From: Pseudomonas poae
Lineage (GTDB): Bacteria; Pseudomonadota; Gammaproteobacteria; Pseudomonadales; Pseudomonadaceae
Direction: 5' to 3'
Assembly (NCBI RefSeq): GCF_001439785.1
Contig: NZ_JYLI01000012.1
Location: forward strand, 1 to 64,000
DNA: 64,000 nucleotides
The position numbers and the translations under genes were made by a program. Of this stretch, positions 16,323 through 24,320 are shown one piece after another. The notes under the pieces are model-generated. The model worked only from the letters and a program-made list of their open reading frames with translations. It made no database searches and was not told the origin of the DNA. How positions within the stretch are numbered: the first letter of the stretch is position 1; each line of letters starts with the position of its first letter.

Positions 16323-16720
16323 GAGGCCTGCTGCTCGTCGCCCTTGCAGCTGGCCTGAGCGGTTGCGCCGGTAACACGGTCACGCTCAAGCAGGATCACA
16401 GCTACGTGGTGGAATGGATCGGTGAACGGCCGCTGATGGATGACGCGAACCTGACGGTCACCCTCGGCGCCGATGGCCGCGCTTACGGCAACGGTGGCTG
16501 CAACCACTGGTTTGCGCCCTACACCGTCAACGGTAACACCCTCAGCTTCGGCAAAATCGGCAGCACCCGCAAGCTCTGCGCCGCGGCCCTGATGGAGCAG
16601 GAACAGCGCTTCTTCCAGGCCCTGCAAGGCGTGCAACGCTGGGACCTCTCGCCCATCGAACAGACCCGCTTCTGGCCGGCCGAAGGCAAACCGATTCGCC
16701 TGTGGCTTGAGGAAGGCTGA
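16319..16720 (+). CDS. META domain lipoprotein (HslJ-like)
   Basis: A 133-aa lipoprotein: MRGLLLVALAAGLSGC gives a signal peptide with lipobox LSGC (Cys16). The mature part has the META/HslJ pattern: GADGRAYGNGGCNHWFAPY at about 50-68, then LSFGKIGSTRKLCA and EQRFFQALQGVQRW. META-domain lipoproteins such as HslJ are heat- or envelope-stress-related outer-membrane-linked proteins without known enzymatic activity. The start at 16319 overlaps the previous stop by 4 nt, which fixes it. Confidence 0.85.
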   Translation: MRGLLLVALAAGLSGCAGNTVTLKQDHSYVVEWIGERPLMDDANLTVTLGADGRAYGNGGCNHWFAPYTVNGNTLSFGKIGSTRKLCAAALMEQEQRFFQALQGVQRWDLSPIEQTRFWPAEGKPIRLWLEEG

Positions 16721-16740
16721 TCGCAGAGTTGACGTATACC

Positions 16741-16835
16741 CAATGAGGGAGGGGCTTGCTCCCGATAGCAGCGTGTCAGTCCATACATCGGTTGACTGAT
16801 ACACCGCTATCGGGAGCAAGCCCCCTCTCACATTT
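16741..16835. repeat. REPIN: paired REP sequences in inverted orientation
   Basis: Arms GAGGGAGGGGCTTGCTCCCG (from 16746) and CGGGAGCAAGCCCCCTCTCA (to 16830) are inverted around a less conserved middle of about 36 bp. This is the REP-doublet form spread by RAYT transposases in Pseudomonas, class 'gggAGCAAGCccc'. It lies between the convergent META and TlpA-like genes and may also act as a transcript end. Confidence 0.85.
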
Positions 16836-17295
16836 AGCCGCGCAATGCCTTGAGTTTGGCCAACACCCCCGCCGCCGTCTGCTCGCCCATCAACTGCTCG
16901 CGCACCTTGCCCTTGTCGTCAATGATGTAGGTCACCGGCAACGCCTCGCTGCGCGGAATATCAAAGAGTTCTTCGGGGCTCTGCGCCAATACGGTGAACT
17001 TGATCCCCAGCTTCTCGCTGGCGGCCTTGAGTTCCTCGCCTTGCACATTGTCGAAATTGACCCCGAACACGCCGACGTTCTGGGCTTTGAGCTGTTCAGA
17101 CAACGCATTGAGCTCGGGGATTTCCGTGCGGCACGGGCCACACCATTCCGCCCAGTAGTTGACCACCAGCCACTGTTTGTCCAGGCGCTCTGCCGCCACT
17201 TTCTGGCCGTACTGGTCGACGCCGTAGTCGTTGCCGCAGCCGCTGAGCAGCAGGGTTGTGATGATCGCCAATGCACCGATCAGTCGCCTTGTCAT
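16834..17295 (-). CDS. TlpA/ResA-like thioredoxin-fold lipoprotein
   Basis: A 153-aa protein with a lipoprotein signal (MTRRLIGALAIITTLLLSGC, Cys20) and a thioredoxin domain whose active site is WCGPC (Cys52, Cys55) within NYWAEWCGPCRTEIPELN. The later VGVFGVNFDN and LPVTYIIDDKG (cis-proline) segments are those of the AhpC-TSA/TlpA group. It should be anchored in the periplasm and act as a thiol-disulfide reductase, for example in cytochrome c maturation or protein repair; the partner is unknown. It is convergent with the META lipoprotein and divergent from arsC. Confidence 0.88.
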   Translation of the reverse strand: MTRRLIGALAIITTLLLSGCGNDYGVDQYGQKVAAERLDKQWLVVNYWAEWCGPCRTEIPELNALSEQLKAQNVGVFGVNFDNVQGEELKAASEKLGIKFTVLAQSPEELFDIPRSEALPVTYIIDDKGKVREQLMGEQTAAGVLAKLKALRG

Positions 17296-17410
17296 GGAGT
17301 AATCCTTCGCAAAAATGAACGTGGGCTGCGACCGGTTGCCTCTTACGGTTTAAGGACGGGCCGCCACGCGGGTAGAATACCCGCCACCTTACGCAAGATG
17401 CGACCCGCAC

Positions 17411-17764
17411 ATGACCGATCTGACGCTTTATCACAACCCGCGCTGCTCGAAATCCCGCGGTGCGCTCGAACTGCTCGAAGCCCGCGGCCTCGCCCCGACC
17501 GTGGTGCGCTACCTCGAAACCCCTCTGAACGCCGCGCAACTGACAGCGTTGCTTGGCAAGCTCGGCATCACTGCGCGCCAGTTGCTGCGCACCGGTGAAG
17601 ACGAATACAAGACCCTCGACCTGGCCGACGCCACCTTGAGCGAAGCCCAGGTGATCGCCGCCATCGCCGAGCATCCAAAGTTGATGGAACGCCCGATCCT
17701 GGAAACCGCCGACAAGGCCGTCATTGGTCGCCCGCCCGAGAAGATACTGGAGATTTTGCCGTGA
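17411..17764 (+). CDS. arsC: ArsC-family reductase (arsenate reductase, glutaredoxin type)
   Basis: A 117-aa protein beginning TDLTLYHNPRCSKSRGALEL, the thioredoxin-fold ArsC signature with catalytic Cys12; it also has VRYLETPLNAAQL and the C-terminal RPILETADKAVIGRPPEKI with the arginines that bind the oxyanion. It is the plasmid-R773-like (glutathione/glutaredoxin) class. No arsR, arsB or arsH genes are nearby, so it is the chromosomal YfgD-type copy and may not be a main resistance determinant. Its stop overlaps wrbA by 4 nt. Confidence 0.88.
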   Translation: MTDLTLYHNPRCSKSRGALELLEARGLAPTVVRYLETPLNAAQLTALLGKLGITARQLLRTGEDEYKTLDLADATLSEAQVIAAIAEHPKLMERPILETADKAVIGRPPEKILEILP

Positions 17765-18366
17765 GTACGCCGTATGTGCTGGTGCTGTATTACAGCCGCA
17801 ATGGCTCGGTGAGCGAGATGGCACGGCAGATTGCCCGCGGCGTCGAGCAAGGCGGGCTGGAAGCGCGCCTGCGCACGGTGCCGGCGATTTCCGCGGAGTG
17901 CGAAGCCGTGGCGCCGAGCATTCCGCAAGAAGGCGCGCTGTATGCGAGCCTGGACGACCTGAAGAACTGCTCGGCACTGGCCCTGGGCAGCCCGACGCGC
18001 TTTGGCAACATGGCCGCGCCGCTCAAGTACTTTCTTGATGGCACCAGCAACCTGTGGCTCACCGGCGCCCTCGTCGGCAAGCCGGCCGGGGTGTTCACCT
18101 CCACCGCCAGCCTGCATGGCGGCCAGGAAACCACACTGATGTCGATGCTGCTGCCGTTGCTGCACCACGGCATGCTGATCACCGGCCTGCCCTACAGCGA
18201 ACAGGCGCTGCTCGACACACAGGGCGGCGGCACGCCCTACGGCGCGAGCCACCATGCCGGAGCGGACGGCAAGCGCCCGCTCGATCAACATGAAACCGCC
18301 CTGTGCCGCGCCTTGGGCCAGCGCCTGGCAAACACCGCCCGGCTGTTGGACGGCCAACCAGGCTAA
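17761..18366 (+). CDS. wrbA: NAD(P)H:quinone oxidoreductase WrbA
   Basis: WrbA is a tetrameric FMN flavodoxin-like enzyme that reduces quinones by two electrons and protects against redox cycling. The 201-aa protein has the FMN phosphate loop LYYSRNGSVSEMARQIARG (residues 9-27), ALGSPTRFGNMAAPLKYFLD (about 78-97) and FTSTASLHGGQETTL (about 115-129), all typical. The start is GTG at 17761 within GTGA of the arsC stop; no RBS-supported ATG exists nearby, and coupling makes this start convincing. Confidence 0.94.
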   Translation: MSTPYVLVLYYSRNGSVSEMARQIARGVEQGGLEARLRTVPAISAECEAVAPSIPQEGALYASLDDLKNCSALALGSPTRFGNMAAPLKYFLDGTSNLWLTGALVGKPAGVFTSTASLHGGQETTLMSMLLPLLHHGMLITGLPYSEQALLDTQGGGTPYGASHHAGADGKRPLDQHETALCRALGQRLANTARLLDGQPG

Positions 18367-18382
18367 GGTTCTGCCAACCCCG

Positions 18383-18417
18383 CTCCCACATTTTGCAAGG
18401 CATGCCAAATGTGGGAG
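18383..18417. repeat. REP-like hairpin between wrbA and the glycosylase gene
   Basis: CTCCCACATTT and AAATGTGGGAG are inverted around a 13-bp inner part, followed by CTGGGTGACC. It contains the 'aaatgtgggag' core common in the local REPs and stands between convergent genes. Confidence 0.65.
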
Positions 18418-18448
18418 CTGGGTGACCCGCGAAGGGCTCCCGTGGGTC

Positions 18449-19120
18449 TCAATGATTGACGGTATACGCCAGCATCATCGACAACTGACACATCGGCCGC
18501 ACGCTCTCGGCGTGCCATTGGTTGAACGCACCCTGCACGGCCGCCAGATCGCGAAGGCTGGTCGGGGCCCTGTCGACGATCTTCTGCGCATTCAGCGCCG
18601 CCACCACGTCGTCACTGGGCACAAAGGTGTCCTTGCCGACCATGCGCAAAAAGCGCGGCGCCGACAGCCCGCCCAACTGGTGGCCGTGCTTGCTCAGGTA
18701 CTTCCATAATCCGACGATATCGGTCACCGGCCAGTCGGCGACAAATGCGCCGAAGCTGCCCTTTTCCTGCTCGATGTCCAGAATCATCTGCGCGTTGCGC
18801 GGCACGCTCTTGAGCTTGCCCAGGTGGCGGATGATGCGCGTGTCCTGCATCAGCCGTTCCAAGTGCTCGGCGCCCATCAGCACCACTTTCTCCGGGTCGA
18901 AGCCGAAGAATACCTGTTCGAATGCCGGCCACTTGGCGTCCACCACGCTGTGCTTCAAGCCTGCGCGAAACACCCGCAACGCCAGGGTCGACAGGTAGCG
19001 GTCATCGCTGATCTTGCGCAGCTGCGCCGGCGTTTTGGGCGTTGGCAGGTGGGCTTCCAGCTTGGCCGCCGAGCCGAAGCGGTTCAGACAATATTCGTTC
19101 AGCCACTTGTAATCGCGCAT
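18449..19120 (-). CDS. DNA-3-methyladenine glycosylase I family protein
   Basis: The 223-aa protein matches the HhH-type 3-methyladenine glycosylase I (TAG) family: MRDYKWLNEYCLNRFGS at the start, STLALRVFRAGLKHSVVDAK (about 45-64), FGFDPEKVVLMG, and IIRHLGKLKSVPRNAQMILD (about 96-115). These enzymes remove alkylated adenine from DNA as the first step of base-excision repair. It is somewhat longer and more divergent than E. coli Tag, so the exact lesion specificity is unsure. The gene follows ttcA on the same strand but a terminator lies between. Confidence 0.82.
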   Translation of the reverse strand: MRDYKWLNEYCLNRFGSAAKLEAHLPTPKTPAQLRKISDDRYLSTLALRVFRAGLKHSVVDAKWPAFEQVFFGFDPEKVVLMGAEHLERLMQDTRIIRHLGKLKSVPRNAQMILDIEQEKGSFGAFVADWPVTDIVGLWKYLSKHGHQLGGLSAPRFLRMVGKDTFVPSDDVVAALNAQKIVDRAPTSLRDLAAVQGAFNQWHAESVRPMCQLSMMLAYTVNH

Positions 19121-19145
19121 GCCCTCTCCCGGGGATTGAAATGAA

Positions 19146-19166
19146 AACGGCGCCCGTGAGCGCCGT
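19146..19166 (-). terminator. Terminator after ttcA
   Basis: On the minus strand ACGGCGC, a six-base loop and GCGCCGT are followed by TTTTC. It lies 22 bp beyond the ttcA stop codon. Confidence 0.7.
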
Positions 19167-19187
19167 CCTTCAGAGCGTTGCAGAGAC

Positions 19188-20012
19188 TCAGAGGTTCACT
19201 ACATTGACGAAGCGCGAGGCGGCGCTCTCGTCGATACGCAGGCTGGTGAAATCGAACAGGTTGCGGTCGGCCAACTGCGACGGGATCACATTCTGCAGGC
19301 TGCGAAAGATGCTTTCGGTACGCCCCGGGGTCTTGCGCTCCCAATCCAGCAGCATCTCCTTGACCACCTGGCGCTGCAGGTTTTCCTGGGAGCCGCACAG
19401 GTTGCACGGGATGATCGGAAACTGCTTGAGGTCGGAGTAGGCCTGGATATCCTTTTCGTTGCAATACGCCAGCGGCCGGATCACCACGTTGCGCCCGTCA
19501 TCGGCACGCAGCTTGGGCGGCATGGCCTTGAGCGAGCCGTTGAAGAACATATTGAGAAAGAAGGTTTCGACGATATCGTCGCGATGGTGACCCAGCGCCA
19601 TCTTGGTCGCGCCGATCTCGTCGGCAAAGGTGTAGAGCGTGCCGCGTCGCAGGCGCGAGCACAGCGAGCAGGTGGTCTTGCCTTCGGGAATCAGTTCCTT
19701 GACCACCGAATAGGTGTCTTTCTCGACGATGTGGTACTCCACGCCCAGTGCCTTGAGGTAGGCCGGCAGCACATGTTCGGGGAAGCCCGGCTGTTTCTGG
19801 TCCATGTTGACGGCGACGATGTCGAACTTGATCGGCGCGACCTTTTGCAGGTGCAACAACACATCGAGCATCGTATAGCTGTCTTTGCCGCCGGAGAGGC
19901 AGACCATGACCTTGTCGCCGTCCTCGATCATGTTGAAATCGGCAACCGCCTCACCGGCCAGGCGACGCAGGCGTTTTTGCAATTTGTTCTGGTTGACCGT
20001 AAGAGTGCCCAT
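19188..20012 (-). CDS. ttcA: tRNA 2-thiocytidine(32) synthetase
   Basis: TtcA inserts sulfur at C2 of cytidine 32 in tRNAs, using ATP and an oxygen-sensitive [4Fe-4S] cluster. The 274-aa protein has the PP-loop SGGKDS at 40-45, CSLC (Cys115, Cys118) and CNLC (Cys203, Cys206), the cysteine pairs of this group. The start at 20012 (MGTLTVNQNKLQKRLRRLAG) matches the family; the frame extends 26 codons further upstream without conservation. It sits close to the tusDCBE sulfur-relay genes, which serve a different tRNA thiolation (s2U34, with MnmA). Confidence 0.95.
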   Translation of the reverse strand: MGTLTVNQNKLQKRLRRLAGEAVADFNMIEDGDKVMVCLSGGKDSYTMLDVLLHLQKVAPIKFDIVAVNMDQKQPGFPEHVLPAYLKALGVEYHIVEKDTYSVVKELIPEGKTTCSLCSRLRRGTLYTFADEIGATKMALGHHRDDIVETFFLNMFFNGSLKAMPPKLRADDGRNVVIRPLAYCNEKDIQAYSDLKQFPIIPCNLCGSQENLQRQVVKEMLLDWERKTPGRTESIFRSLQNVIPSQLADRNLFDFTSLRIDESAASRFVNVVNL

Positions 20013-20190
20013 GGCGCTTGGATCCGCTGGAGATGTGTGACGAAAAGCGCAGCATTTTACCGATAAGACCGCTGAAGTTCCAATGCGCACGCCAAGCCCT
20101 CAAATCCTGGGCGATGACCATTCGGCGCCTGACAGATTCGGAAACACTGCGCTTTGCGGCATACTGGACCGCTCTGGAGATAGATACAGC

Positions 20191-20685
20191 ATGTCCGAGC
20201 CACTCAATACCCGCGTCGAAGATTGTTTCCTGCAAGCCGAATCCTTTTTCAAACGAAGCTTCAAACGCCCGCAAATCAGCCTCAAGCTGCGGGGTCAGAA
20301 AGCCGGTGTCGCGCATTTGCACGAGAACCTGCTGCGTTTCAATCCACAGCTGTACCGCGAAAACACCCAGCATTTCCTGAAACAGACCGTGGCCCACGAA
20401 GTGGCGCATCTGATTGCCCACCAACTGTTTGGCGAGCGTATCCAGCCCCACGGCGAGGAATGGCAACTGATCATGCGCGGCGTTTATGAACTGCCGCCGG
20501 ATCGCTGTCACACCTACGCGGTCAAGCGCCGCCAGGTGACCCGCTACATTTACCGCTGCCCGTGTGCCGACAGCGACTTTGCGTTTTCCGCGCAGCGCCA
20601 TGGCATGGTGGCTCAGGGGCGGCGGTATCTGTGTCGACGGTGTCGACAGACGTTGGTGTTCAGCGGGGAAACCCGGGTGGAATGA
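20191..20685 (+). CDS. sprT: SprT family zinc metalloprotease-like protein
   Basis: A 164-aa cytoplasmic protein with the HExxH zinc motif HEVAH at 69-73 (in QTVAHEVAHLIAHQLFG) and a C-terminal zinc-ribbon with cysteines in YRCPCADSDF and YLCRRCRQTL. This is the SprT/Spartan fold; the eukaryotic relative cleaves DNA-protein crosslinks, whereas the bacterial role is not established. ATG at 20191 is chosen because it gives the usual MSEPLNTRVEDCFLQAE start. It diverges from ttcA with 178 bp between the starts. Confidence 0.9.
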   Translation: MSEPLNTRVEDCFLQAESFFKRSFKRPQISLKLRGQKAGVAHLHENLLRFNPQLYRENTQHFLKQTVAHEVAHLIAHQLFGERIQPHGEEWQLIMRGVYELPPDRCHTYAVKRRQVTRYIYRCPCADSDFAFSAQRHGMVAQGRRYLCRRCRQTLVFSGETRVE

Positions 20686-20691
20686 GGGCCT

Positions 20692-20768
20692 CATCGGGAG
20701 CAAGCCTTCTTCCACGCTTGGCTCGGTGAATGCAGTCAAATGTGGGGGCTGGCTTGCCTGCGACAGCG
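20692..20768. repeat. Degenerate REP half-sites between sprT and tusD
   Basis: ATCGGGAGCAAGCC (20692-20705) is followed about 35 bp later by AAATGTGGGGGCTGGCTTGC (from 20738). They belong to the two REP classes seen in the window and do not form a clean doublet, so they are single or decayed copies. Confidence 0.55.
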
Positions 20769-20858
20769 CCCGGCCGATCACCCCACCGCTTTGATCACGG
20801 CGGGCTTTTTCGCGGCAGCCGCTTTATCATGGGCCCACGTTTGTTTGCCGAGTGTTCC

Positions 20859-21251
20859 ATGAAGTTCGCGATTGCACTGTATAGCGCCGCCCATGCGCCC
20901 TCCTCGCGCCGCGCCTTGCTCTTCGCCCAGGCGGTATTGGCCGACGGGCACGAGATCGTGCGGCTGTTCTTCTACCAGGATGGCGTGTACAGCGCGTCCA
21001 ACAACATCGTCACGCCGCAGGATGAGCAAGACATCACGCGTCAGTGGCGTGAATTTGTCAGCCAGCATCAGCTCGATGGCGTGGTGTGCATCGCCGCCGC
21101 CCTGCGCCGTGGCGTGCTCAACAGCGAAGAGGCCGCGCGTTATCAACGCAGCGCGGTGAACCTGGATGCACCCTGGGCATTGTCGGGCCTGGGGCAATTG
21201 CACGACGCCATCCAGGACGCCGACCGCCTGATCTGCTTTGGAGGGCCGTGA
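20859..21251 (+). CDS. tusD: Sulfurtransferase complex subunit TusD
   Basis: TusD is the catalytic subunit of the TusBCD heterohexamer, which passes persulfide sulfur from TusA to TusE for 2-thiouridine synthesis by MnmA. The 130-aa protein begins MKFAIALYSAAHAPSSRRAL and has the conserved sulfur-carrying cysteine at position 77 in DGVVCIAAALRRG. The frame is open for 43 codons further upstream through a REP-derived stretch; ATG at 20859 is the family start. It ends 1 bp before tusC. Confidence 0.93.
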   Translation: MKFAIALYSAAHAPSSRRALLFAQAVLADGHEIVRLFFYQDGVYSASNNIVTPQDEQDITRQWREFVSQHQLDGVVCIAAALRRGVLNSEEAARYQRSAVNLDAPWALSGLGQLHDAIQDADRLICFGGP

Positions 21252-21252
21252 C

Positions 21253-21603
21253 ATGTCCAAATCCTTGTTGGTGATCAGCCGCCAGGCGCCGTGGTCCGGA
21301 CCCAGCGCACGGGAAGCCCTGGACATCGTGCTGGCCGGTGGCGCGTTCGATCTGCCGATCGGCCTGCTGTTCATGGACGACGGCGTGTTTCAGCTGGCCT
21401 CGGACCAGAACGCCAGAGCCGTGCAGCAGAAGGATCTGGGCGCCAACCTGCAAGCGCTGGAGCTGTTCGGCATCGACGACGTGTTCGCCTGCAACCATAG
21501 CCTGGAAGTACGCGGACTGAATGCGCCGGCCAGTGCTCAAGGCCTGGGCAGCGACGCCATTGCCCATTTGCTCGACCGTTACGACCAGGTGATAACCCTC
21601 TGA
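21253..21603 (+). CDS. tusC: Sulfurtransferase complex subunit TusC
   Basis: A 116-aa DsrF-like protein (MSKSLLVISRQAPWSGPSAR, then LAGGAFDLPIGLLFMDDGVF and GIDDVFACNHSLEVRGL). TusC is a structural subunit of the TusBCD complex with the same fold as TusD but no essential cysteine. It starts at 21253 two bases after the tusD stop and overlaps tusB by one base (TGATG), so the complex is produced in coupled translation. Confidence 0.92.
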   Translation: MSKSLLVISRQAPWSGPSAREALDIVLAGGAFDLPIGLLFMDDGVFQLASDQNARAVQQKDLGANLQALELFGIDDVFACNHSLEVRGLNAPASAQGLGSDAIAHLLDRYDQVITL

Positions 21604-21881
21604 TGTCGACTCTCCACGTACTCTCCCATTCCCCGTTCACCGACAGCCGCCTCGACAGCTGCCTGCGCATCTGTGGCGCCGAGGACGCGATCCTGCTCTG
21701 CGGCGACGGCGCCTACGGCCTGCAAAACGCGGCCCTGCAAGGCAAAGGCGTAAAAGTCTTCGTGCTGGCCGAAGACAGCCAGGCACGCAACCTGCCATTG
21801 CCCGACTGGGCCGACAGCGTCGACTACCCGGGCTTCGTGCAGCTGTGCGTCGACTACGACAAGGTCAACACCTGGCTATGA
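21603..21881 (+). CDS. tusB: Sulfurtransferase complex subunit TusB
   Basis: A 92-aa DsrH-like protein: MSTLHVLSHSPFTDSRLDSC, then EDAILLCGDGAYGLQN and a C-terminal VDYDKVNTWL. The ATLHxL(S/N) start and the DGVYA-like DGAYGL motif are those of TusB, the smallest TusBCD subunit. It overlaps tusE by 4 nt (ATGA). Confidence 0.9.
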   Translation: MSTLHVLSHSPFTDSRLDSCLRICGAEDAILLCGDGAYGLQNAALQGKGVKVFVLAEDSQARNLPLPDWADSVDYPGFVQLCVDYDKVNTWL

Positions 21882-22213
21882 ACACCCTTACCGTAGGCGC
21901 ACGCTGCCTCGAACTGGACAAGGACGGCTACCTCGTCGACCTCAACGACTGGTCGGTGGACGTCGCCAACGCCCTCGCCGCGGCCGAAGGCCTGGCACTG
22001 ACGCCGGCGCACTGGGAAATCCTCGAGTTGCTGCGAGGTTTTTATGCCGAGTTCCAGCTGTCCCCGGCCACGCGCCCGCTGATCAAGTACACCGCCTTGA
22101 AGCTGGGCCCGGAAAAGGGCAACAGCCTGCACCTCAACAAACTGTTCAACGGCACTCCCGCCAAACTCGCCGCCAAGCTGGCGGGCCTGCCCAGGCCGAC
22201 GAATTGCTTATGA
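21878..22213 (+). CDS. tusE: Sulfur relay protein TusE (DsrC family)
   Basis: A 111-aa DsrC-like protein with the conserved LDKDGYLVDLNDWSVDVANA near the N-terminus, AEGLALTPAHWEIL, and the C-terminal arm ending GLPRPTNCL, with the penultimate cysteine (Cys110) that receives sulfur from TusD and hands it to MnmA. mnmA itself lies at 42496 in the same window. The ATG at 21878 overlaps the tusB stop, and its own stop overlaps the start of ybiB. Confidence 0.95.
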   Translation: MNTLTVGARCLELDKDGYLVDLNDWSVDVANALAAAEGLALTPAHWEILELLRGFYAEFQLSPATRPLIKYTALKLGPEKGNSLHLNKLFNGTPAKLAAKLAGLPRPTNCL

Positions 22214-23211
22214 CCGACTTTGCCCCGCTTACCCTCGCAACGCCTGAAGAGCACCCGTTTGCGCCATTCGTGCGCATCCTCGGCAAAGGCAAGCGCGGTG
22301 CGCGCAACCTAACCCGCGCCGAAGCCCGCGAAGCCATGGGCATGTTGCTCGACGAAAAGGTCGAAGACACCCAGCTCGGCGCCTTCCTCATGCTGCTGCG
22401 CCACAAGGAAGAAAGCCCGGAAGAACTCGCCGGCTTCACCGAAGCCGTGCGCGAGCGCCTGAATGCTCCCGCACTGAACGTGGACATCGACTGGCCCACC
22501 TATGCCGGCAAAAAGCGCCACCTGCCGTGGTTCCTGCTGGCGGCCAAGTGCCTGGCGCAGAACGGCGTGCGCATCCTGATGCACGGCGGCGGCGCACACA
22601 CGGCCGGTCGGCTGTACACCGAACAATTGCTTGAAACCCTGCAAATACCCCTGTGCCGCACCTGGCAACAGGTCGAGGCGGCTTATGAGCACGGCAACCT
22701 GGCGTTTATCCCGCTGGGCGACTGGGCGCCGCAGCTGCAACGCATGATCGACTTGCGCAACACCCTGGGCCTGCGTTCACCGATCCACTCGCTGGCGCGC
22801 CTGCTCAACCCGCTGAAGGCCCGTTGCGGCCTGCAAAGTATCTTCCACCCTGGTTATCAAGGCGTGCACCGCGATGCCAGCGGCCTGCTGGGCGATAACG
22901 TGATAGTGGTGAAGGGCGACGGCGGCGAGATCGAGATCAACCCCGACAGCGTCAGCCACTTGTACGGCACCACGGGCGGCCAGAGCTGGGACGAAGAATG
23001 GCCCGCCCTCTCCGCGCAGCGCCACGTCAAACCGGCAAGCCTGGAACCCGAGCATTTAAAGGCGCTATGGCGCGGCGAGGTCGAGGACAGCTACCCGCAA
23101 TTGGCGCTGATCGCGACCATGGCCCTGGCCTTGCGCGGCCTTGGCCAGCCGCGGGAGCAGGCGTTCGAACGGGCTCGGCAGTACTGGGAAGCGCGGGACA
23201 AATCGATTTAA
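22210..23211 (+). CDS. ybiB: YbiB/TrpD2 family glycosyltransferase-fold protein
   Basis: A 333-aa homologue of anthranilate phosphoribosyltransferase (TrpD fold): NLTRAEAREAMGMLLDEKVE near residue 34, TQLGAFLMLLRHKEESPEEL, and RILMHGGGAHTAGRLYTEQL (about 120-139). The glycine-rich PRPP loop of true TrpD is altered, as in E. coli YbiB/TrpD2, which lacks the TrpD activity and binds nucleic acid, and is SOS-inducible. It is the last gene of the tus operon, overlapping tusE by 4 nt; whether it has a link to tRNA thiolation is unknown. Confidence 0.85.
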   Translation: MTDFAPLTLATPEEHPFAPFVRILGKGKRGARNLTRAEAREAMGMLLDEKVEDTQLGAFLMLLRHKEESPEELAGFTEAVRERLNAPALNVDIDWPTYAGKKRHLPWFLLAAKCLAQNGVRILMHGGGAHTAGRLYTEQLLETLQIPLCRTWQQVEAAYEHGNLAFIPLGDWAPQLQRMIDLRNTLGLRSPIHSLARLLNPLKARCGLQSIFHPGYQGVHRDASGLLGDNVIVVKGDGGEIEINPDSVSHLYGTTGGQSWDEEWPALSAQRHVKPASLEPEHLKALWRGEVEDSYPQLALIATMALALRGLGQPREQAFERARQYWEARDKSI

Positions 23212-23299
23212 TCGATGATTGTCGCCGGGTATTTGCGCTTTTAGTTCGAACTCACGCCTTTAGACTGGGCTCCAACGCTTAATAGCCAAGGAGCCAATC

Positions 23300-24295
23300 A
23301 TGGGTTTGCTGATCGAAGGACACTGGAAAGACCAGTGGTACGAAAGTAGCGCAGATGGCGCTTTTCAACGCGAACAGGCACAACGCCGTCATTGGGTGAC
23401 CGCCGACGGCGCGCCCGGCCCGAGCGGCGAAGGCGGCTTTGCGGCCGAGGCCGGACGCTATCACCTCTACGTGTCGCTGGCGTGCCCATGGGCGCACCGC
23501 ACCCTGATCTTGCGCAAACTCAAGGGTCTGGAAAGCCTGATCGATGTGTCGGTGGTCAGCTGGTTGATGCTGGAAAACGGCTGGACGTTCGACAAGGCCC
23601 ACGGCTCCACCGGCGACGCACTGGATGATTTCCAGTTTATGCACCAACGCTATACCGCGGACACCGCCGACTACACCGGGCGCGTCACCGTGCCGGTGCT
23701 ATGGGACAAAAAACTCAAACGTATCGTGAGCAATGAATCGGCGGAGATCATCCGCATGTTCAACAGCGCGTTCAACGCGTTGACCGGCAACACCCTGGAC
23801 TTTTACCCCGAGCACCTGCGCCCGACCATCGACGCCCTGAACGAGCGCATCTACCCGGCCGTCAACAACGGCGTGTACCGCGCGGGCTTTGCCACATCGC
23901 AGCAGGCGTACGAAAGTGCATTTGATGATGTGTTTGCCGAACTGGACTCTCTGGAACAGCACCTGGGCACGCATCGCTACCTGGCCGGTGAGTACCTGAC
24001 CGAGGCGGATGTGCGCTTGTTTACCACGCTGATTCGCTTTGATGCGGTGTATTACAGTCACTTCAAATGCAATCTGCGCCGGATTGCCGATTATGCGAAT
24101 TTGTCGAACTGGCTACGGGAGATGTATCAGTGGCCAGGGGTGGCCGAGACGGTGGATTTTGCGCATATCAAGGGGCATTACTATGCCAGCCATCGCACGA
24201 TCAATCCGACCGGGATTGTGCCGAAGGGGCCGTTGCAGAGGTTTGATGGCGCACATGATCGCAACAGGCTGACTGGCCAGGGCGTTCACGGCTGA
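23300..24295 (+). CDS. yqjG: Glutathionyl-hydroquinone reductase (YqjG/ECM4-type GST)
   Basis: A 331-aa Xi-class glutathione S-transferase. The catalytic motif ACPWAHRTLILRKLKGLE carries the nucleophilic Cys62 that distinguishes this class (C-P-W-A), and the C-terminal helical domain has YLTEADVRLFTTLIRFD and YVGHFKCN-like YYSHFKCNLRRI. These enzymes reduce glutathionyl-hydroquinones to hydroquinones with glutathione. RBS AAGGAG lies 8 nt before the ATG. It is a single-gene unit followed by a dispersed repeat. Confidence 0.92.
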   Translation: MGLLIEGHWKDQWYESSADGAFQREQAQRRHWVTADGAPGPSGEGGFAAEAGRYHLYVSLACPWAHRTLILRKLKGLESLIDVSVVSWLMLENGWTFDKAHGSTGDALDDFQFMHQRYTADTADYTGRVTVPVLWDKKLKRIVSNESAEIIRMFNSAFNALTGNTLDFYPEHLRPTIDALNERIYPAVNNGVYRAGFATSQQAYESAFDDVFAELDSLEQHLGTHRYLAGEYLTEADVRLFTTLIRFDAVYYSHFKCNLRRIADYANLSNWLREMYQWPGVAETVDFAHIKGHYYASHRTINPTGIVPKGPLQRFDGAHDRNRLTGQGVHG

Positions 24296-24320
24296 CTGCA
24301 CTCTGGGAAGCGGGCCTGCC

